Assembly (NCBI RefSeq): GCF_030345095.1
Contig: NZ_CP128360.1
Span: 992,001-1,056,000 of the forward strand
DNA: 64,000 nt
Direction: 5' to 3'
Origin: Solwaraspora sp. WMMA2056
GTDB taxonomy: Bacteria; Actinomycetota; Actinomycetes; Mycobacteriales; Micromonosporaceae
Both the position numbers and the translations under genes were made by a program. Position 1 is the first letter of the stretch. The number at the start of each line of letters is the position of its first letter. Below the pieces are notes generated by a model, which did not search any database, had not been told where the DNA came from, and saw only the letters and a list, made by a program, of their open reading frames with translations. Below, piece after piece: positions 44,984 to 53,444 of the stretch.

Positions 44984-45624
44984 CGTTGCGCCACCCCCAT
45001 CGCATCCGAGTACCCCGGCGCCGCCACTGTCGGTGGCTGGCTGCCGGTCGGGACCGGTCCCGCTCTCGAACAGGTACGACGAGCATGCCGCGGGCCGCTC
45101 AACTGACCGTCATCCACAAGTTATCCACAACCTGTGTGTACTGCTGACCCGGCTCCCCCGTCGGCCGCCCCGAGTCGCCCCCCCACCGGTCCGGCGCCCC
45201 GGTGGTCACCGGTGTCCGCGACCGACCTGGCTGGTCGATCCTCGCCGATGAACCGGTGCCAGGTGTCGCCTGATGCGTGACCGGCAATCGCGCACGCTAA
45301 CAGCGTCGTCCACGACCGTTCAACCGGCGGTGCCGGGCCGCCGTTGTCGGTGTGCGGCAAATCGGTGACGGTGCCGCTGGCCGGGTGGTCCGGATCCCGG
45401 CGGCCAGGTGGTGCGCCGGTGGGCCGGGCAGGTCAGGGGACTGGATCGCTCTGGTAAGCTCGACCGGTGTGTTGTGCCTGCACAGGCAGGCGCACTGGCA
45501 ACCACAGACCGGTGACTGGTAACCACAGGCCGGTGACCAGCACCACCCGGTTATCGAGTACCACCCGGTTTGACGACACCGACTCCGGTCCCCGGCCGGG
45601 GCCACACCTGACGGAGTGACTGAC
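44984..45624. promoter_or_regulatory. Divergent dnaA/rpmH regulatory region with DnaA boxes
   Basis: 641 bp holding the dnaA and rpmH promoters. DnaA boxes TCATCCACA (45110-45118) and TTATCCACA (45121-45129) lie about 130 bp upstream of dnaA with 11-bp spacing. Near rpmH there are short direct repeats (GGTAACCACAGGCCGGTGAC-type at about 45498-45540, and ACCACCCGGTT twice at about 45542-45572). No gene is supported. Confidence 0.8.
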
Positions 45625-45762
45625 GTGAGCAAGCGTACCTACCAGCCGAACAACCGCCGGCGTGCCAAGACCCACGGCTTCCGGCTGCGTATGCGTACGC
45701 GTGCCGGTCGGGCCATCCTCGCCACCCGTCGCGCCAAGGGCCGCGCCCGCCTGTCGGCCTGA
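45625..45762 (+). CDS. rpmH: 50S ribosomal protein L34
   Basis: A 45-residue, strongly basic protein: [20 protein letters not shown], then [20 protein letters not shown] and RLSA. This is the complete L34 sequence pattern. GTG start at 45625 with ACGGAGTG upstream. First gene of the rpmH-rnpA-yidD-yidC run and divergent from dnaA. Confidence 0.98.
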   Translation: MSKRTYQPNNRRRAKTHGFRLRMRTRAGRAILATRRAKGRARLSA

Positions 45763-45796
45763 CGGCCTTCGCCGGCGTCGCGGGTATGTAACAGCC

Positions 45797-46273
45797 ATGC
45801 TGGCCGCCGCACAGCGCGTCCGACACCGTGCCGACTTCTCCGAGGTCGTACGCGGTGGTCGGCGAGCCGGCCGGGGGTCACTCGTCGTGCATCTGCTGCT
45901 TCCACCGGGCTCTACGGTCACCGAACCCGGCGCGGCCGCTCCCGTCCAGGGAGCCCGCGCCGGGTTCATCGTGTCCAAAGCGGTGGGCGACGCGGTGACC
46001 CGCAACACGGTGCGCCGCCGGCTGCGACACCTGGTCCGGCCGAGGCTGGCGGGCCTGCCCGCCGGTGCGACGGTCGTGGTGCGGGCGCTGCCCCCGGCAG
46101 CCGGGTGCTCCTCTGCTCAACTCGCCACTGATCTCGACGCGGCGCTGGCGGCGGCCCACCGGCCGTCCGGTGGACGGGGGCCGCGCCGTACCGCCGGTGT
46201 CGCCCGACGGCCGACCGCCGGTACCGCGTCAGCGACCGACGACGGCCGACAGCGGCCCGGGGAGGCGCGATGA
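45797..46273 (+). CDS. rnpA: Ribonuclease P protein component
   Basis: 158 residues; binds RNase P RNA and helps it mature tRNA 5' ends. It begins [20 protein letters not shown] and contains the central RNR-like signature [20 protein letters not shown]. The C-terminal 45 residues are an extra low-complexity basic tail. The ATG at 45797 starts 34 nt after rpmH. It overlaps yidD by ATGA. Confidence 0.96.
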   Translation: MLAAAQRVRHRADFSEVVRGGRRAGRGSLVVHLLLPPGSTVTEPGAAAPVQGARAGFIVSKAVGDAVTRNTVRRRLRHLVRPRLAGLPAGATVVVRALPPAAGCSSAQLATDLDAALAAAHRPSGGRGPRRTAGVARRPTAGTASATDDGRQRPGEAR

Positions 46274-46560
46274 ACTCCGCCGACGGACTGCCCCGGCCGA
46301 AGACACCGGGTGGCCGCCTGCTGACAGCGGCCATCGTCGCGTACCGTCGTTGGATAAGCCCGGCTCTGCCGGCCCGCTGTCGGTTCTACCCGTCGTGCAG
46401 CGCGTACGCCCAGGAGGCGATCGCCCGGCACGGTGCACTACGGGGCGTGCTGCTGGCGGGCGGGCGGTTGCTGCGATGCCATCCCTTCCACCCCGGTGGA
46501 TATGACCCGGTACCGATGCCGGGCGGCCGCCGTGCCGATGCGACTGGAGCCCCGAATTGA
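46270..46560 (+). CDS. yidD: Membrane protein insertion efficiency factor YidD
   Basis: 96 residues with the family core [40 protein letters not shown] and [16 protein letters not shown], including the three conserved cysteines. It assists YidC-dependent membrane protein insertion. The start overlaps the rnpA stop and the stop overlaps the yidC start, so all three are translationally coupled. Confidence 0.96.
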   Translation: MNSADGLPRPKTPGGRLLTAAIVAYRRWISPALPARCRFYPSCSAYAQEAIARHGALRGVLLAGGRLLRCHPFHPGGYDPVPMPGGRRADATGAPN

Positions 46561-47615
46561 GTCTCGACTGGATCTACTGGGCGATCTCGTGGATCCTCCT
46601 GTTCTGGCACTCGGCCTGGGACCGGATCGGTGTGCCGTCCGGGGAGGTCCTCGGCACCAACTGGTCGTGGATCCTGGCCATCATCTTCCTGGTGGTCACC
46701 GTCCGGGTGATCCTGTTCCCGGTCTTCGTCAAGCAGATCAAGTCGCAGCGTGCGATGCAGGCACTGCAGCCGAAGGTCAAGGAGCTCCAGGAGAAGCACA
46801 AGGGTGACCGGGAGACGCTCCAGAAGGAAATGATGGAGCTGTACCGGGTGGAGAAGGCCAACCCGTTGATGGGCTGCCTTCCGATGTTCCTCCAGATCCC
46901 GGTCTTCATCGGCCTGTTCCACATCCTGCGCCGGCTCAACCCGGAGCGCACGGTCAACACCGACCTCTACGGCTGGACCACGGACCAGTTCCTCGACGCC
47001 TCCCGGGCCAACCTGTTCACCGCGCCGATCGCCGGCAAGTTCGGCTCCACCGCCGAGGAGCTGGCGGCGATGGGCGCCAACGGCACCACGGTCAAGGTGA
47101 TCGCCGGGATCCTCGTGCTGGTCATGATCGTGACGACCTACCTGACCAGCCGGCAGATGATCCTCAAGACCGGATGGGCCGAGGACCCGCAGCAGAAGAT
47201 GATCCAGCGGCTGATGCTCTACGGCATCCCGGCCTCGCTGCTCGTCTCCGGCGCGATCTTCCCGATCGGCGTGATCATCTACTGGGTGGTCAACAACCTG
47301 GTGACGCTGGGCCAGCAGCAGTGGGTGCTGCGCAAGTTCCCGCCACCGCCGATGCCCGCCGGCAAGGGCAAGCCGGCTGACCGGTCGTCGGGTGCCCGCT
47401 CGTCGACCCGCCCCGCCACCGGTGGCTCGGGCCGTACCGCTGCCGCCGCCGCGGACACCAAGCCGAAGTCGGGCGGGATCTTCGCCCGCAAGGCCAACGG
47501 GGCCAAGGCGGAGCCCGAGCCGCAGCCGGCTCCGGTCAACGAGGCGCTCAAGCCCAAGCCGGGTGCCAAACCGGTCAACCCGAAGAAGCGGCGCCCGGCC
47601 AAGCGTCCGGGGTGA
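46557..47615 (+). CDS. yidC: Membrane protein insertase YidC/Oxa1
   Basis: 352 residues. Membrane segments: [75 protein letters not shown] and [20 protein letters not shown]. The conserved Arg in VRVILFP and the cytoplasmic helical hairpin ([20 protein letters not shown]) identify the YidC core. The C-terminal 80 residues are a Lys/Ala/Pro-rich basic tail ([12 protein letters not shown]), suited to ribosome contact. TTG start at 46557 with GGAG 8 nt upstream. Confidence 0.97.
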   Translation: MSLDWIYWAISWILLFWHSAWDRIGVPSGEVLGTNWSWILAIIFLVVTVRVILFPVFVKQIKSQRAMQALQPKVKELQEKHKGDRETLQKEMMELYRVEKANPLMGCLPMFLQIPVFIGLFHILRRLNPERTVNTDLYGWTTDQFLDASRANLFTAPIAGKFGSTAEELAAMGANGTTVKVIAGILVLVMIVTTYLTSRQMILKTGWAEDPQQKMIQRLMLYGIPASLLVSGAIFPIGVIIYWVVNNLVTLGQQQWVLRKFPPPPMPAGKGKPADRSSGARSSTRPATGGSGRTAAAAADTKPKSGGIFARKANGAKAEPEPQPAPVNEALKPKPGAKPVNPKKRRPAKRPG

Positions 47616-47799
47616 CCGTCCGGCTCGGACGTTTCGCGGTGACCGGTACGGTCCCGGTCACCCGCCGATGTCCGTCCGGGCCACCACCCGCCCCGACTGC
47701 GGGAAACACAGACGTCCCCAGAGGCTCGGCGCCCGTCCGCCGGCCCCTGGGAAACCAGCGGACCGACCGGTCCCGCCGAGCGAGTACGGAGATGACACC

Positions 47800-48414
47800 G
47801 TGACCGATACCAGCCTGCCCAGTGCCGACTCATCCGTGGATGAGGAGGTGGCTCCGACCGGGGCCGCGGTGGACGCGGAGGACGACATCGACGACGCAGA
47901 TGACGCCGACGCGGCGGGTGAGGCAGCGGCACCGCCGGCTGCGGCGCCGAGCGACAACGACCTGTTCCGGCAGAGCGAGATCGCGGCGGACTACGTCGAG
48001 GGTCTGCTGGACATCCTCGACTACGACGGCGACATCGACGAACTGGTGTCCGGCGGACGGCCGGTGGTCGAGGTGGTCGGCGGGCAGCTCAACGCGCTGG
48101 TGGGACAGCGCGGTGCCACCCTGGAGGCGCTGCAGGAGCTGACCCGGCTCGCGATCTTCCGGCAGACCGGTACGCCGAGCCGGCTGCTGCTCGACGTCGG
48201 CGGCTACCGGGCAAGCCGCCGCAAGGAGCTGGCGGCCGTCGCGAAGAACGCGGTGGAGAAGGTCAAGGAGTACGGCGAGCCGGTACGGCTCGAGCCGATG
48301 TCGGCGTTCGAGCGCAAGTGCGTCCACGACGTGGTGAACGCGCTCGACGGCGTACTGAGTGAGTCCGAGGGTGTCGAACCGACCCGGCGGATCGTCGTCC
48401 GGCCGGCCGACTGA
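47800..48414 (+). CDS. Jag/KhpB-type KH-R3H RNA-binding protein
   Basis: 204 residues. An acidic disordered N-terminus (DAEDDIDDADDADAAGEAAA) precedes a KH domain (VVEVVGGQLNALVGQRGATL, containing the G-Q-R-G loop) and an R3H domain with R-x3-H-like LEPMSAFERKCVHDVVNALD. It is in the usual place after yidC. KhpB/Jag proteins bind RNA and influence cell-wall synthesis and division in Gram-positive bacteria. GTG start at 47800 with GGAGAT upstream; the 184-bp gap after yidC carries no gene I can support. Confidence 0.92.
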   Translation: MTDTSLPSADSSVDEEVAPTGAAVDAEDDIDDADDADAAGEAAAPPAAAPSDNDLFRQSEIAADYVEGLLDILDYDGDIDELVSGGRPVVEVVGGQLNALVGQRGATLEALQELTRLAIFRQTGTPSRLLLDVGGYRASRRKELAAVAKNAVEKVKEYGEPVRLEPMSAFERKCVHDVVNALDGVLSESEGVEPTRRIVVRPAD

Positions 48415-48418
48415 CACC

Positions 48419-49342
48419 ATGACGCCTCAGCCCGAGTCAGACGACCGGGCGGCCACCGGCCCGGACAGGGACCACCTGTCCGGGCCGGTTCCGTCCACGG
48501 CGGTACCTGCGGCGGCCGCGGAGATCTTCGGCCCGCAACGGCTGCCGCTCGCGGTCCGGTACGCCGACCTGTTGGCGACCGAGGGCACGCTCCGAGGCCT
48601 CATCGGCCCGCGTGAGGTGCCCCGGCTGTGGGACCGCCACCTGCTCAACTGCGCGGTCCTCGGCGAACTGGTGCCGACCGGTTCGACGGTGGTGGACGTC
48701 GGCTCCGGCGCGGGGCTACCCGGGTTGGCGCTCGCCATCGCCCGACCGGATCTGTCGGTGATGCTCGTCGAACCGCTGGCCCGACGTACCGCGTTCCTGG
48801 TCGAGGCGGTCGATCTGCTGGGTCTCGGCGGATCGGTGGAGGTGGTCCGGGGCCGAGCCGAGGAGCTGAGCCGCAGCCGTCCGGATGGCGCTGCCCCGAT
48901 CGTCACCGCGCGGGCGGTAGCGCCGCTGGACCGCCTCGTCGGTTGGTGCCTGCCGTTGGCCGAGCCGGGTGGCCGGCTGTTGGCGATGAAGGGCGGCTCG
49001 GCTGCCGCCGAGGTGGCCGAGCACCGGGTCGCGGTGGTCCGCGCGGGTGGTGCGGAGCCGGTGCTGCGGACGTGCGGTGAACGGTGGCTCGACCCTCCGA
49101 CGACGGTGGTGGAGATCGGCCGGGTGGGTGGCCCGGCCGGTCCGGCTCCTGCTGCCCGGGGTCGGACCGCAGCCGGGCGCGGCCGATCACACCGCAGCGG
49201 TCGCGCCGACGGTCAGGGCCGATCCCAGGGCCACGGTCGGTCCGACGGTCAGGGCCGATCCCAGGGCCACGGTCGGTCCGACGGTCAGGGCCGCGCGGGT
49301 GGTGGACCGGGACGAAGCGCCCCGCGTCGGGGCAGCTCCTGA
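48419..49342 (+). CDS. rsmG: 16S rRNA (guanine527-N7)-methyltransferase RsmG with long basic tail
   Basis: 307 residues. The first 230 are the methyltransferase: FGPQRLPLAVRYADLLATEG, PRLWDRHLLNCAVLGELVPT, SAM motif VVDVGSGAGLPGLALAIARP and VMLVEPLARRTAFLVEAVDL. It uses SAM to methylate G527 of 16S rRNA. The remaining 75 residues are a Gly/Arg/Ser/Gln-rich tail (GRSDGQGRSQGH units) encoded by a 36-bp direct repeat; most RsmG proteins end before it. It begins 4 nt after the Jag stop. Confidence 0.93.
   Translation: MTPQPESDDRAATGPDRDHLSGPVPSTAVPAAAAEIFGPQRLPLAVRYADLLATEGTLRGLIGPREVPRLWDRHLLNCAVLGELVPTGSTVVDVGSGAGLPGLALAIARPDLSVMLVEPLARRTAFLVEAVDLLGLGGSVEVVRGRAEELSRSRPDGAAPIVTARAVAPLDRLVGWCLPLAEPGGRLLAMKGGSAAAEVAEHRVAVVRAGGAEPVLRTCGERWLDPPTTVVEIGRVGGPAGPAPAARGRTAAGRGRSHRSGRADGQGRSQGHGRSDGQGRSQGHGRSDGQGRAGGGPGRSAPRRGSS
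49211..49293. repeat. 36-bp tandem repeat inside rsmG
   Basis: A 36-bp unit beginning GGTCAGGGCCGATCCCAGGG occurs at 49211-49246 and 49247-49282 with a third partial copy after. It encodes GQGRSQGHGRSD units in the RsmG tail. Being a multiple of three, copy-number changes keep the reading frame. Confidence 0.9.
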
Positions 49343-49572
49343 TCCGCGACCGACCACCCGTCCTGCCGTGAAGGCTGCGACACGTCGGACAGTCGGCCGT
49401 GGCCACGCCGGCCCTGATCCCCGTAGGCTGGCCGCGCGTCGATAGTGTGGACCGGGCGGCATCGTGTAACGGCTCGATCATGCCGCCTCTTGCTGGTCCG
49501 CACGCCACGCCCGAAAGCGCGGACGTGAGCGCTGGCGGTGCCGATCCATCCACGGCGGGCAGGGATGACACG

Positions 49573-50781
49573 GTGCATGACAACGGTAGGTACGACGATC
49601 CACGGCTGACGGGCGATCGCCAGGGCGGTGACCCTGCGGTGGTTTCACGTGAAACCTCGTACGCCCCCGACTGGTCGAATGGGAGGACCGGATCGATGGC
49701 TGACGCCGGTGCACCACCGACCACACGGTCAGCGCCGGTCGCTGTGCCGACGGCGCCCGTGGGACCACCGACAGCGGTACCGCCACAGGCCGGGGAACCG
49801 GTGCCGGCGGCTGTGGTGGGTCCCGGGCCGCAGGCCCCGCCGGGGGGACCTGGCCCGTCGGCCGTCGACGCCCCCTACGTTTCACGTGAAACACCGAACC
49901 GGGAAGAGGATGATCCCCCCTTGGCAATGGAGGCTTTGCGCGCCGTGCAGATTCTGAACCCGAGCGGCGAGGTGACCATGCCCCGGCCGGACCGGACCCG
50001 GGTGATGTGTGTCGCGAATCAGAAGGGCGGCGTCGGAAAAACGACCACCACGGTCAACCTCGCCGTGGCGCTGGCGTTGCACGGAAACCGGGTCATGGTC
50101 GTGGACCTCGACCCGCAGGGCAACGCCTCGACCGGACTCAACGTCCCGCACCACGCCGGCGTGCCCGACGTCTACGACTGCCTGATCGACAACGTCCCGC
50201 TGACCGAAGTGGCGCAGCCGGTCGAAGGCATCCCCAACCTCTGGTGTGTGCCGGCGACCATCGACCTCGCCGGTGCCGAGATCGAGCTGGTCTCAGTGGT
50301 CGCCCGCGAATCGCGGCTGTCCCGGGCGATCACCGCCTACCCGGCCGAGCTGGACTACGTGTTCATCGACTGCCCTCCGTCGTTGGGCCTGCTGACGGTC
50401 AACGCGCTGGTCGCCGCCCAGGAGGTGCTGATCCCGATCCAGTGCGAGTACTACGCGCTGGAAGGGCTCAACCAGCTGATCAACAACATCAACCTGGTCC
50501 GGCAGCACCTCAACCCGACACTGGACGTTTCGACGATCCTGTTGACCATGTACGACCGCCGGACCCGGTTGGCTGACGCGGTGGAGCAGGACGTCCGCAA
50601 CCACTTCGGCGAGAAGGTTCTGCAGTCGGTCATCCCGCGCAACGTCCGGGTCTCCGAGGCACCGAGCTACGGGCAGTCGGTGATGACCTACGATCCCGGT
50701 TCGCGGGGTGCGACGAGCTACTTCGAGGCGGCTCAGGAGATCGCCGAACGTGGGGCGGCACGGCGTGTGGGCAATGTCTGA
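49573..50781 (+). CDS. parA: Chromosome-partitioning ATPase ParA
   Basis: A ParA/Soj ATPase of about 402 residues. The deviant Walker A is in CVANQKGGVGKTTTTVNLAV, followed by MVVDLDPQGNASTGL and YVFIDCPPSLGLL. It drives segregation of ParB-parS complexes by ATP-dependent DNA binding. The first 120 residues are a disordered Pro/Gly/Ala-rich extension. Start is uncertain: GTG 49573 is preferred; ATG 49927 would give the conserved core only. Two perfect parS sites lie in the extension, where they are read as VSRET at about residues 24 and 103. Confidence 0.93.
   Translation: MHDNGRYDDPRLTGDRQGGDPAVVSRETSYAPDWSNGRTGSMADAGAPPTTRSAPVAVPTAPVGPPTAVPPQAGEPVPAAVVGPGPQAPPGGPGPSAVDAPYVSRETPNREEDDPPLAMEALRAVQILNPSGEVTMPRPDRTRVMCVANQKGGVGKTTTTVNLAVALALHGNRVMVVDLDPQGNASTGLNVPHHAGVPDVYDCLIDNVPLTEVAQPVEGIPNLWCVPATIDLAGAEIELVSVVARESRLSRAITAYPAELDYVFIDCPPSLGLLTVNALVAAQEVLIPIQCEYYALEGLNQLINNINLVRQHLNPTLDVSTILLTMYDRRTRLADAVEQDVRNHFGEKVLQSVIPRNVRVSEAPSYGQSVMTYDPGSRGATSYFEAAQEIAERGAARRVGNV
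49642..49655. other. parS: parS site inside parA (1)
   Basis: GTTTCACGTGAAAC, the perfect 14-bp ParB-binding palindrome, in the reading frame of parA. Confidence 0.95.
49879..49892. other. parS: parS site inside parA (2)
   Basis: GTTTCACGTGAAAC, a second perfect copy 237 bp downstream in the same frame, so it is again translated as part of VSRET. Confidence 0.95.
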
Positions 50782-50808
50782 CACTGTGGGTAGTTCGGGA
50801 GGCAGGGC

Positions 50809-51864
50809 ATGAAGAACCGTCCCAAGGGCGGGCTCGGTCGAGGGCTCGGCGCCTTGATCCCTACGGCGGCACCCGCCCCTGCCCAGACCGGTACGCAGGT
50901 CGCGCCGCCGCCGGCTGTCCGGCCCACCGGTCCGGTGGCACCGGTGGCGACCGCCGACCGTCTCGACCCGGCCCCGCCGTACCCGCCGGAGGCACCTCCG
51001 GCCCCGGTCGAGGAGGCACTCTCGCCGGTGCCGGGTGCCCGATTCGCCGAGTTGTCGGTGAATGCGATCGTCCCGAACCCCAAGCAGCCGCGGCAGGTCT
51101 TCGATGACGAGGCGCTCGAGGAGCTGAAGGTCTCGATCGAGCAGGTCGGCTTTCTTCAGCCGATCGTCGTGCGGCAGCTGGACGGCGGCGAGCAGTACGA
51201 GCTCGTCATGGGCGAGCGTCGGTGGCGGGCCGCCCAGGCGATCGGCCGGGAGAGCATCCCGGCGATCGTCCGGGAGACCAAGGACGACGCGATGCTCCGG
51301 GACGCGCTCCTGGAGAACATCCATCGCGCCAATCTGAACCCGCTCGAGGAGGCTGCCGCCTACCAGCAGTTGCTGGAGGAGTTCGGGGCCACGCATGAGG
51401 AGCTGGCGCGGCGGATCGGCCGGAGCCGGCCGCAGATCTCGAACACGATCCGCCTGCTGAACCTGCCGGCGCAGGTGCAGCGGCGGGTGGCGGCCGGCGT
51501 GCTCTCCGCCGGACATGCCCGTGCGTTGCTCGGACTCGACGACACGGAGGCCCAGGACGCGCTGGCGCTGCGGATCGTCGCCGAGGGTCTGTCGGTACGG
51601 GCGACCGAGGAACTGGTTGCCCTGGCGGCTACCGAGGAGCCCGCCAAGCGTCCAGGCACGCCCCCACGGCGTCCGAAGGCGCACGCGCCCGCGCTGGCGG
51701 ACCTGGCGGACCGGCTCTCCGACCGGTTCGACACCCGGGTGAAGGTGGACATCGGTCGGAGCAAGGGCAAGATCACGATCGAGTTCGCCACGGTCGACGA
51801 TCTCGAGCGGATCGTCGGGATCATCGGCATGGACGGTGAAGAGGTTCCTGCCGACCAGGACTGA
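50809..51864 (+). CDS. parB: Chromosome-partitioning protein ParB
   Basis: 351 residues. It begins with the lysine-rich ParA-contact region ([20 protein letters not shown]). The N-terminal CTPase/ParB domain has [20 protein letters not shown] and [20 protein letters not shown] (GERR motif), then the KorB-like [23 protein letters not shown] and the C-terminal dimerisation domain [20 protein letters not shown]. It binds the adjacent parS sites, slides using CTP and loads SMC. It begins 27 nt after parA. Confidence 0.97.
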   Translation: MKNRPKGGLGRGLGALIPTAAPAPAQTGTQVAPPPAVRPTGPVAPVATADRLDPAPPYPPEAPPAPVEEALSPVPGARFAELSVNAIVPNPKQPRQVFDDEALEELKVSIEQVGFLQPIVVRQLDGGEQYELVMGERRWRAAQAIGRESIPAIVRETKDDAMLRDALLENIHRANLNPLEEAAAYQQLLEEFGATHEELARRIGRSRPQISNTIRLLNLPAQVQRRVAAGVLSAGHARALLGLDDTEAQDALALRIVAEGLSVRATEELVALAATEEPAKRPGTPPRRPKAHAPALADLADRLSDRFDTRVKVDIGRSKGKITIEFATVDDLERIVGIIGMDGEEVPADQD

Positions 51865-51877
51865 CCGTCGGTACCAC

Positions 51878-51988
51878 GTTTCACGTGAACGGCCCCACCC
51901 GCAACCCTCGGGTCGGGGCCGTTTCACGTGAAACGCCAAGCCCGCCCGTTCCACGTGAAACGCCAAGCCCGCCCGTTCCACGTGAAAC
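51878..51988. repeat. parS: Tandem parS array after parB (27-bp units)
   Basis: A degenerate site (GTTTCACGTGAACG at 51878) is followed by GTTTCACGTGAAAC at 51921-51934 and GTTCCACGTGAAAC at 51948-51961 and 51975-51988. The last three form an exact 27-bp tandem array with GCCAAGCCCGCCC spacers. ParB should nucleate here. Confidence 0.93.
51891..51920 (+). terminator. parB terminator flanked by parS palindromes
   Basis: GGCCCCACCCG and CGGGTCGGGGCC form a stem with one bulge and a 7-nt loop. Because the flanking parS sites are themselves palindromic, the whole 51877-51935 block is one long inverted repeat. Confidence 0.75.
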
Positions 51989-52185
51989 GCCGGCGGCCTG
52001 ACCCGGGCCGCGCGTACGCGACGCGCCCGACAGGGGCCCGCGGTGTGTGGTCACCATCGCGGGACTGGATCGTTGAGGACCGGGGGCCACCGACGACCCG
52101 GTCGACGCTGACTCAGCTGGCAGAGGGCGGGCCGGGTCAACCGGGACCCGGCAAGCGTCAGCAGGCGGTGTGAGTAGGTAGCGCG

Positions 52186-52288
52186 TTGTCCACAGGCGTT
52201 GTCCACAGGGCGCGTCGTTTCACGTGAAACAGCGGGTGGATCGGGTTGTCTGCCTGTGGATAACTTCTGTGGACAACGCTGTGGATGG
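52186..52288. promoter_or_regulatory. Second DnaA-box cluster with an embedded parS site
   Basis: Within the 566-bp gap after parB: TTGTCCACA at 52186 and 52199, TGTGGATAA at 52255, TGTGGACAA at 52268 and TGTGGATGG at 52280, with a perfect parS (GTTTCACGTGAAAC) at 52217-52230 in the middle. The boxes lie upstream of the HIT-like gene. Confidence 0.85.
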
Positions 52289-52430
52289 CGGCGACGACCG
52301 CCGTGGCCGGTGTCTGCGGCCGACCTCCAGGGGCGGTCCGGCCCGCTTGGCGGGACGGGCACGCACGGCGGGCGGCGGCCGTCCGAAACGGGGAACGACA
52401 GGTCGGGCAGACTCGGTTAGGGTCAGCGTC

Positions 52431-53444
52431 GTGCCCCACACCCCAGACGCGATTCCCGACTTTGCGCGATGGCCCTCCTTCCCCTTCGAAGGTGACCTGC
52501 GGGTCAAGCAGCTCGACGACCCGGTCGACGTCGAGCCGCCACGCAAGGGGGAAGGTACGGCGGAGTGCTCGTCCTGCGCCGCGCCGGACGACGCCTACAT
52601 CTGGGTGAGCGAGCGTTGGCGGGTCCGGGCCATGGACCGGCCGACCGGTCTGCCGATGGTGCTGATCCTGGAGTCCCGGTCCCACTTCGACCTCGGGGAC
52701 CTGCCGAATCTTCTCGCCGCTGAGCTGGGCGTGCTGACGGTACGGCTGGAGCGTGCCATCCGGTCCCTGGACGGCGTGGCGCGGGTGCACGTGAACCGGT
52801 GGGGCGACGGCTCCGCGCATCTGCACCTGTGGTTCCTGGCCCGTCCGTACGGGCAGCTGCAGCTACGGGGTACGTTCCTCTCGCTGTGGGACAGCATCCT
52901 GCCGCCGATCTCCGAGTCGCGGTGGCGGGAGAATCTGGCGTTGGTGGCGGCCTGGCTCGCCGAGTTCGGCGGGCGGCCGTTGGCCGAGCCACCGCGCATC
53001 GAGTGGCGCGCCCCGTCGAGCCTGACCGAGCAGGCGAGTCACCCGATCGACCCGGACACCAACTTCGACGAGGACGCGCCCGCCAGCGGCCCAACCGACG
53101 GCGACGGGTCGGTGGCGGTCGCCGTACTGCCGATCGAGAGTATCGAGCCCGCTGCTGACCTTGACGAGCTCGCCGTGCAGGCGCTGACCGGGCGGGCCGA
53201 GAACGCAGTCGGCGAACCGGCCGACGTAGATCGCGACGCTGCGGACCCGGACGGCGACGAGACGGCACCGCCGACGGGTGGGCCGGACGCCGCCCGGGAG
53301 GCGGACGAGGCGGACGAGGCTACGACCGGGCCGGAGACGCCAGTGGCGACGCAGCCGCCACGGGCACCAGCGGCACCAGCAGGTGCCGCTGTCCCTGCGG
53401 GGTCACCGACGGGCGGCGGCCCGGTCGACCAGGGCGGCAAGTAG
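52431..53444 (+). CDS. HIT-like fold protein
   Basis: 337 residues. The first 200 form a HIT-type (histidine-triad hydrolase) domain: FPFEGDLRVKQLDDPVDVEP, a Cys pair (ECSSCAA), VSERWRVRAMDRPTGLPMVL and the triad-like VHVNRWGDGSAHLHLWFLAR, where HLHLW replaces the usual HxHxH. Whether it still hydrolyses nucleotide substrates is uncertain. The last 130 residues are acidic low complexity. GTG start at 52431. Its 3' end overlaps the convergent ddl-like gene by 42 bp. Confidence 0.75.
   Translation: MPHTPDAIPDFARWPSFPFEGDLRVKQLDDPVDVEPPRKGEGTAECSSCAAPDDAYIWVSERWRVRAMDRPTGLPMVLILESRSHFDLGDLPNLLAAELGVLTVRLERAIRSLDGVARVHVNRWGDGSAHLHLWFLARPYGQLQLRGTFLSLWDSILPPISESRWRENLALVAAWLAEFGGRPLAEPPRIEWRAPSSLTEQASHPIDPDTNFDEDAPASGPTDGDGSVAVAVLPIESIEPAADLDELAVQALTGRAENAVGEPADVDRDAADPDGDETAPPTGGPDAAREADEADEATTGPETPVATQPPRAPAAPAGAAVPAGSPTGGGPVDQGGK

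Noticed and set aside
45099-45360. Minus-strand frames between dnaA and rpmH
   Set aside because: No ribosome site and no protein-like pattern, and the region contains DnaA boxes and the expected promoters.
51921-51988. 27-bp repeats as a CRISPR array
   Set aside because: The spacers are identical and the repeat core is the parS palindrome next to parB.
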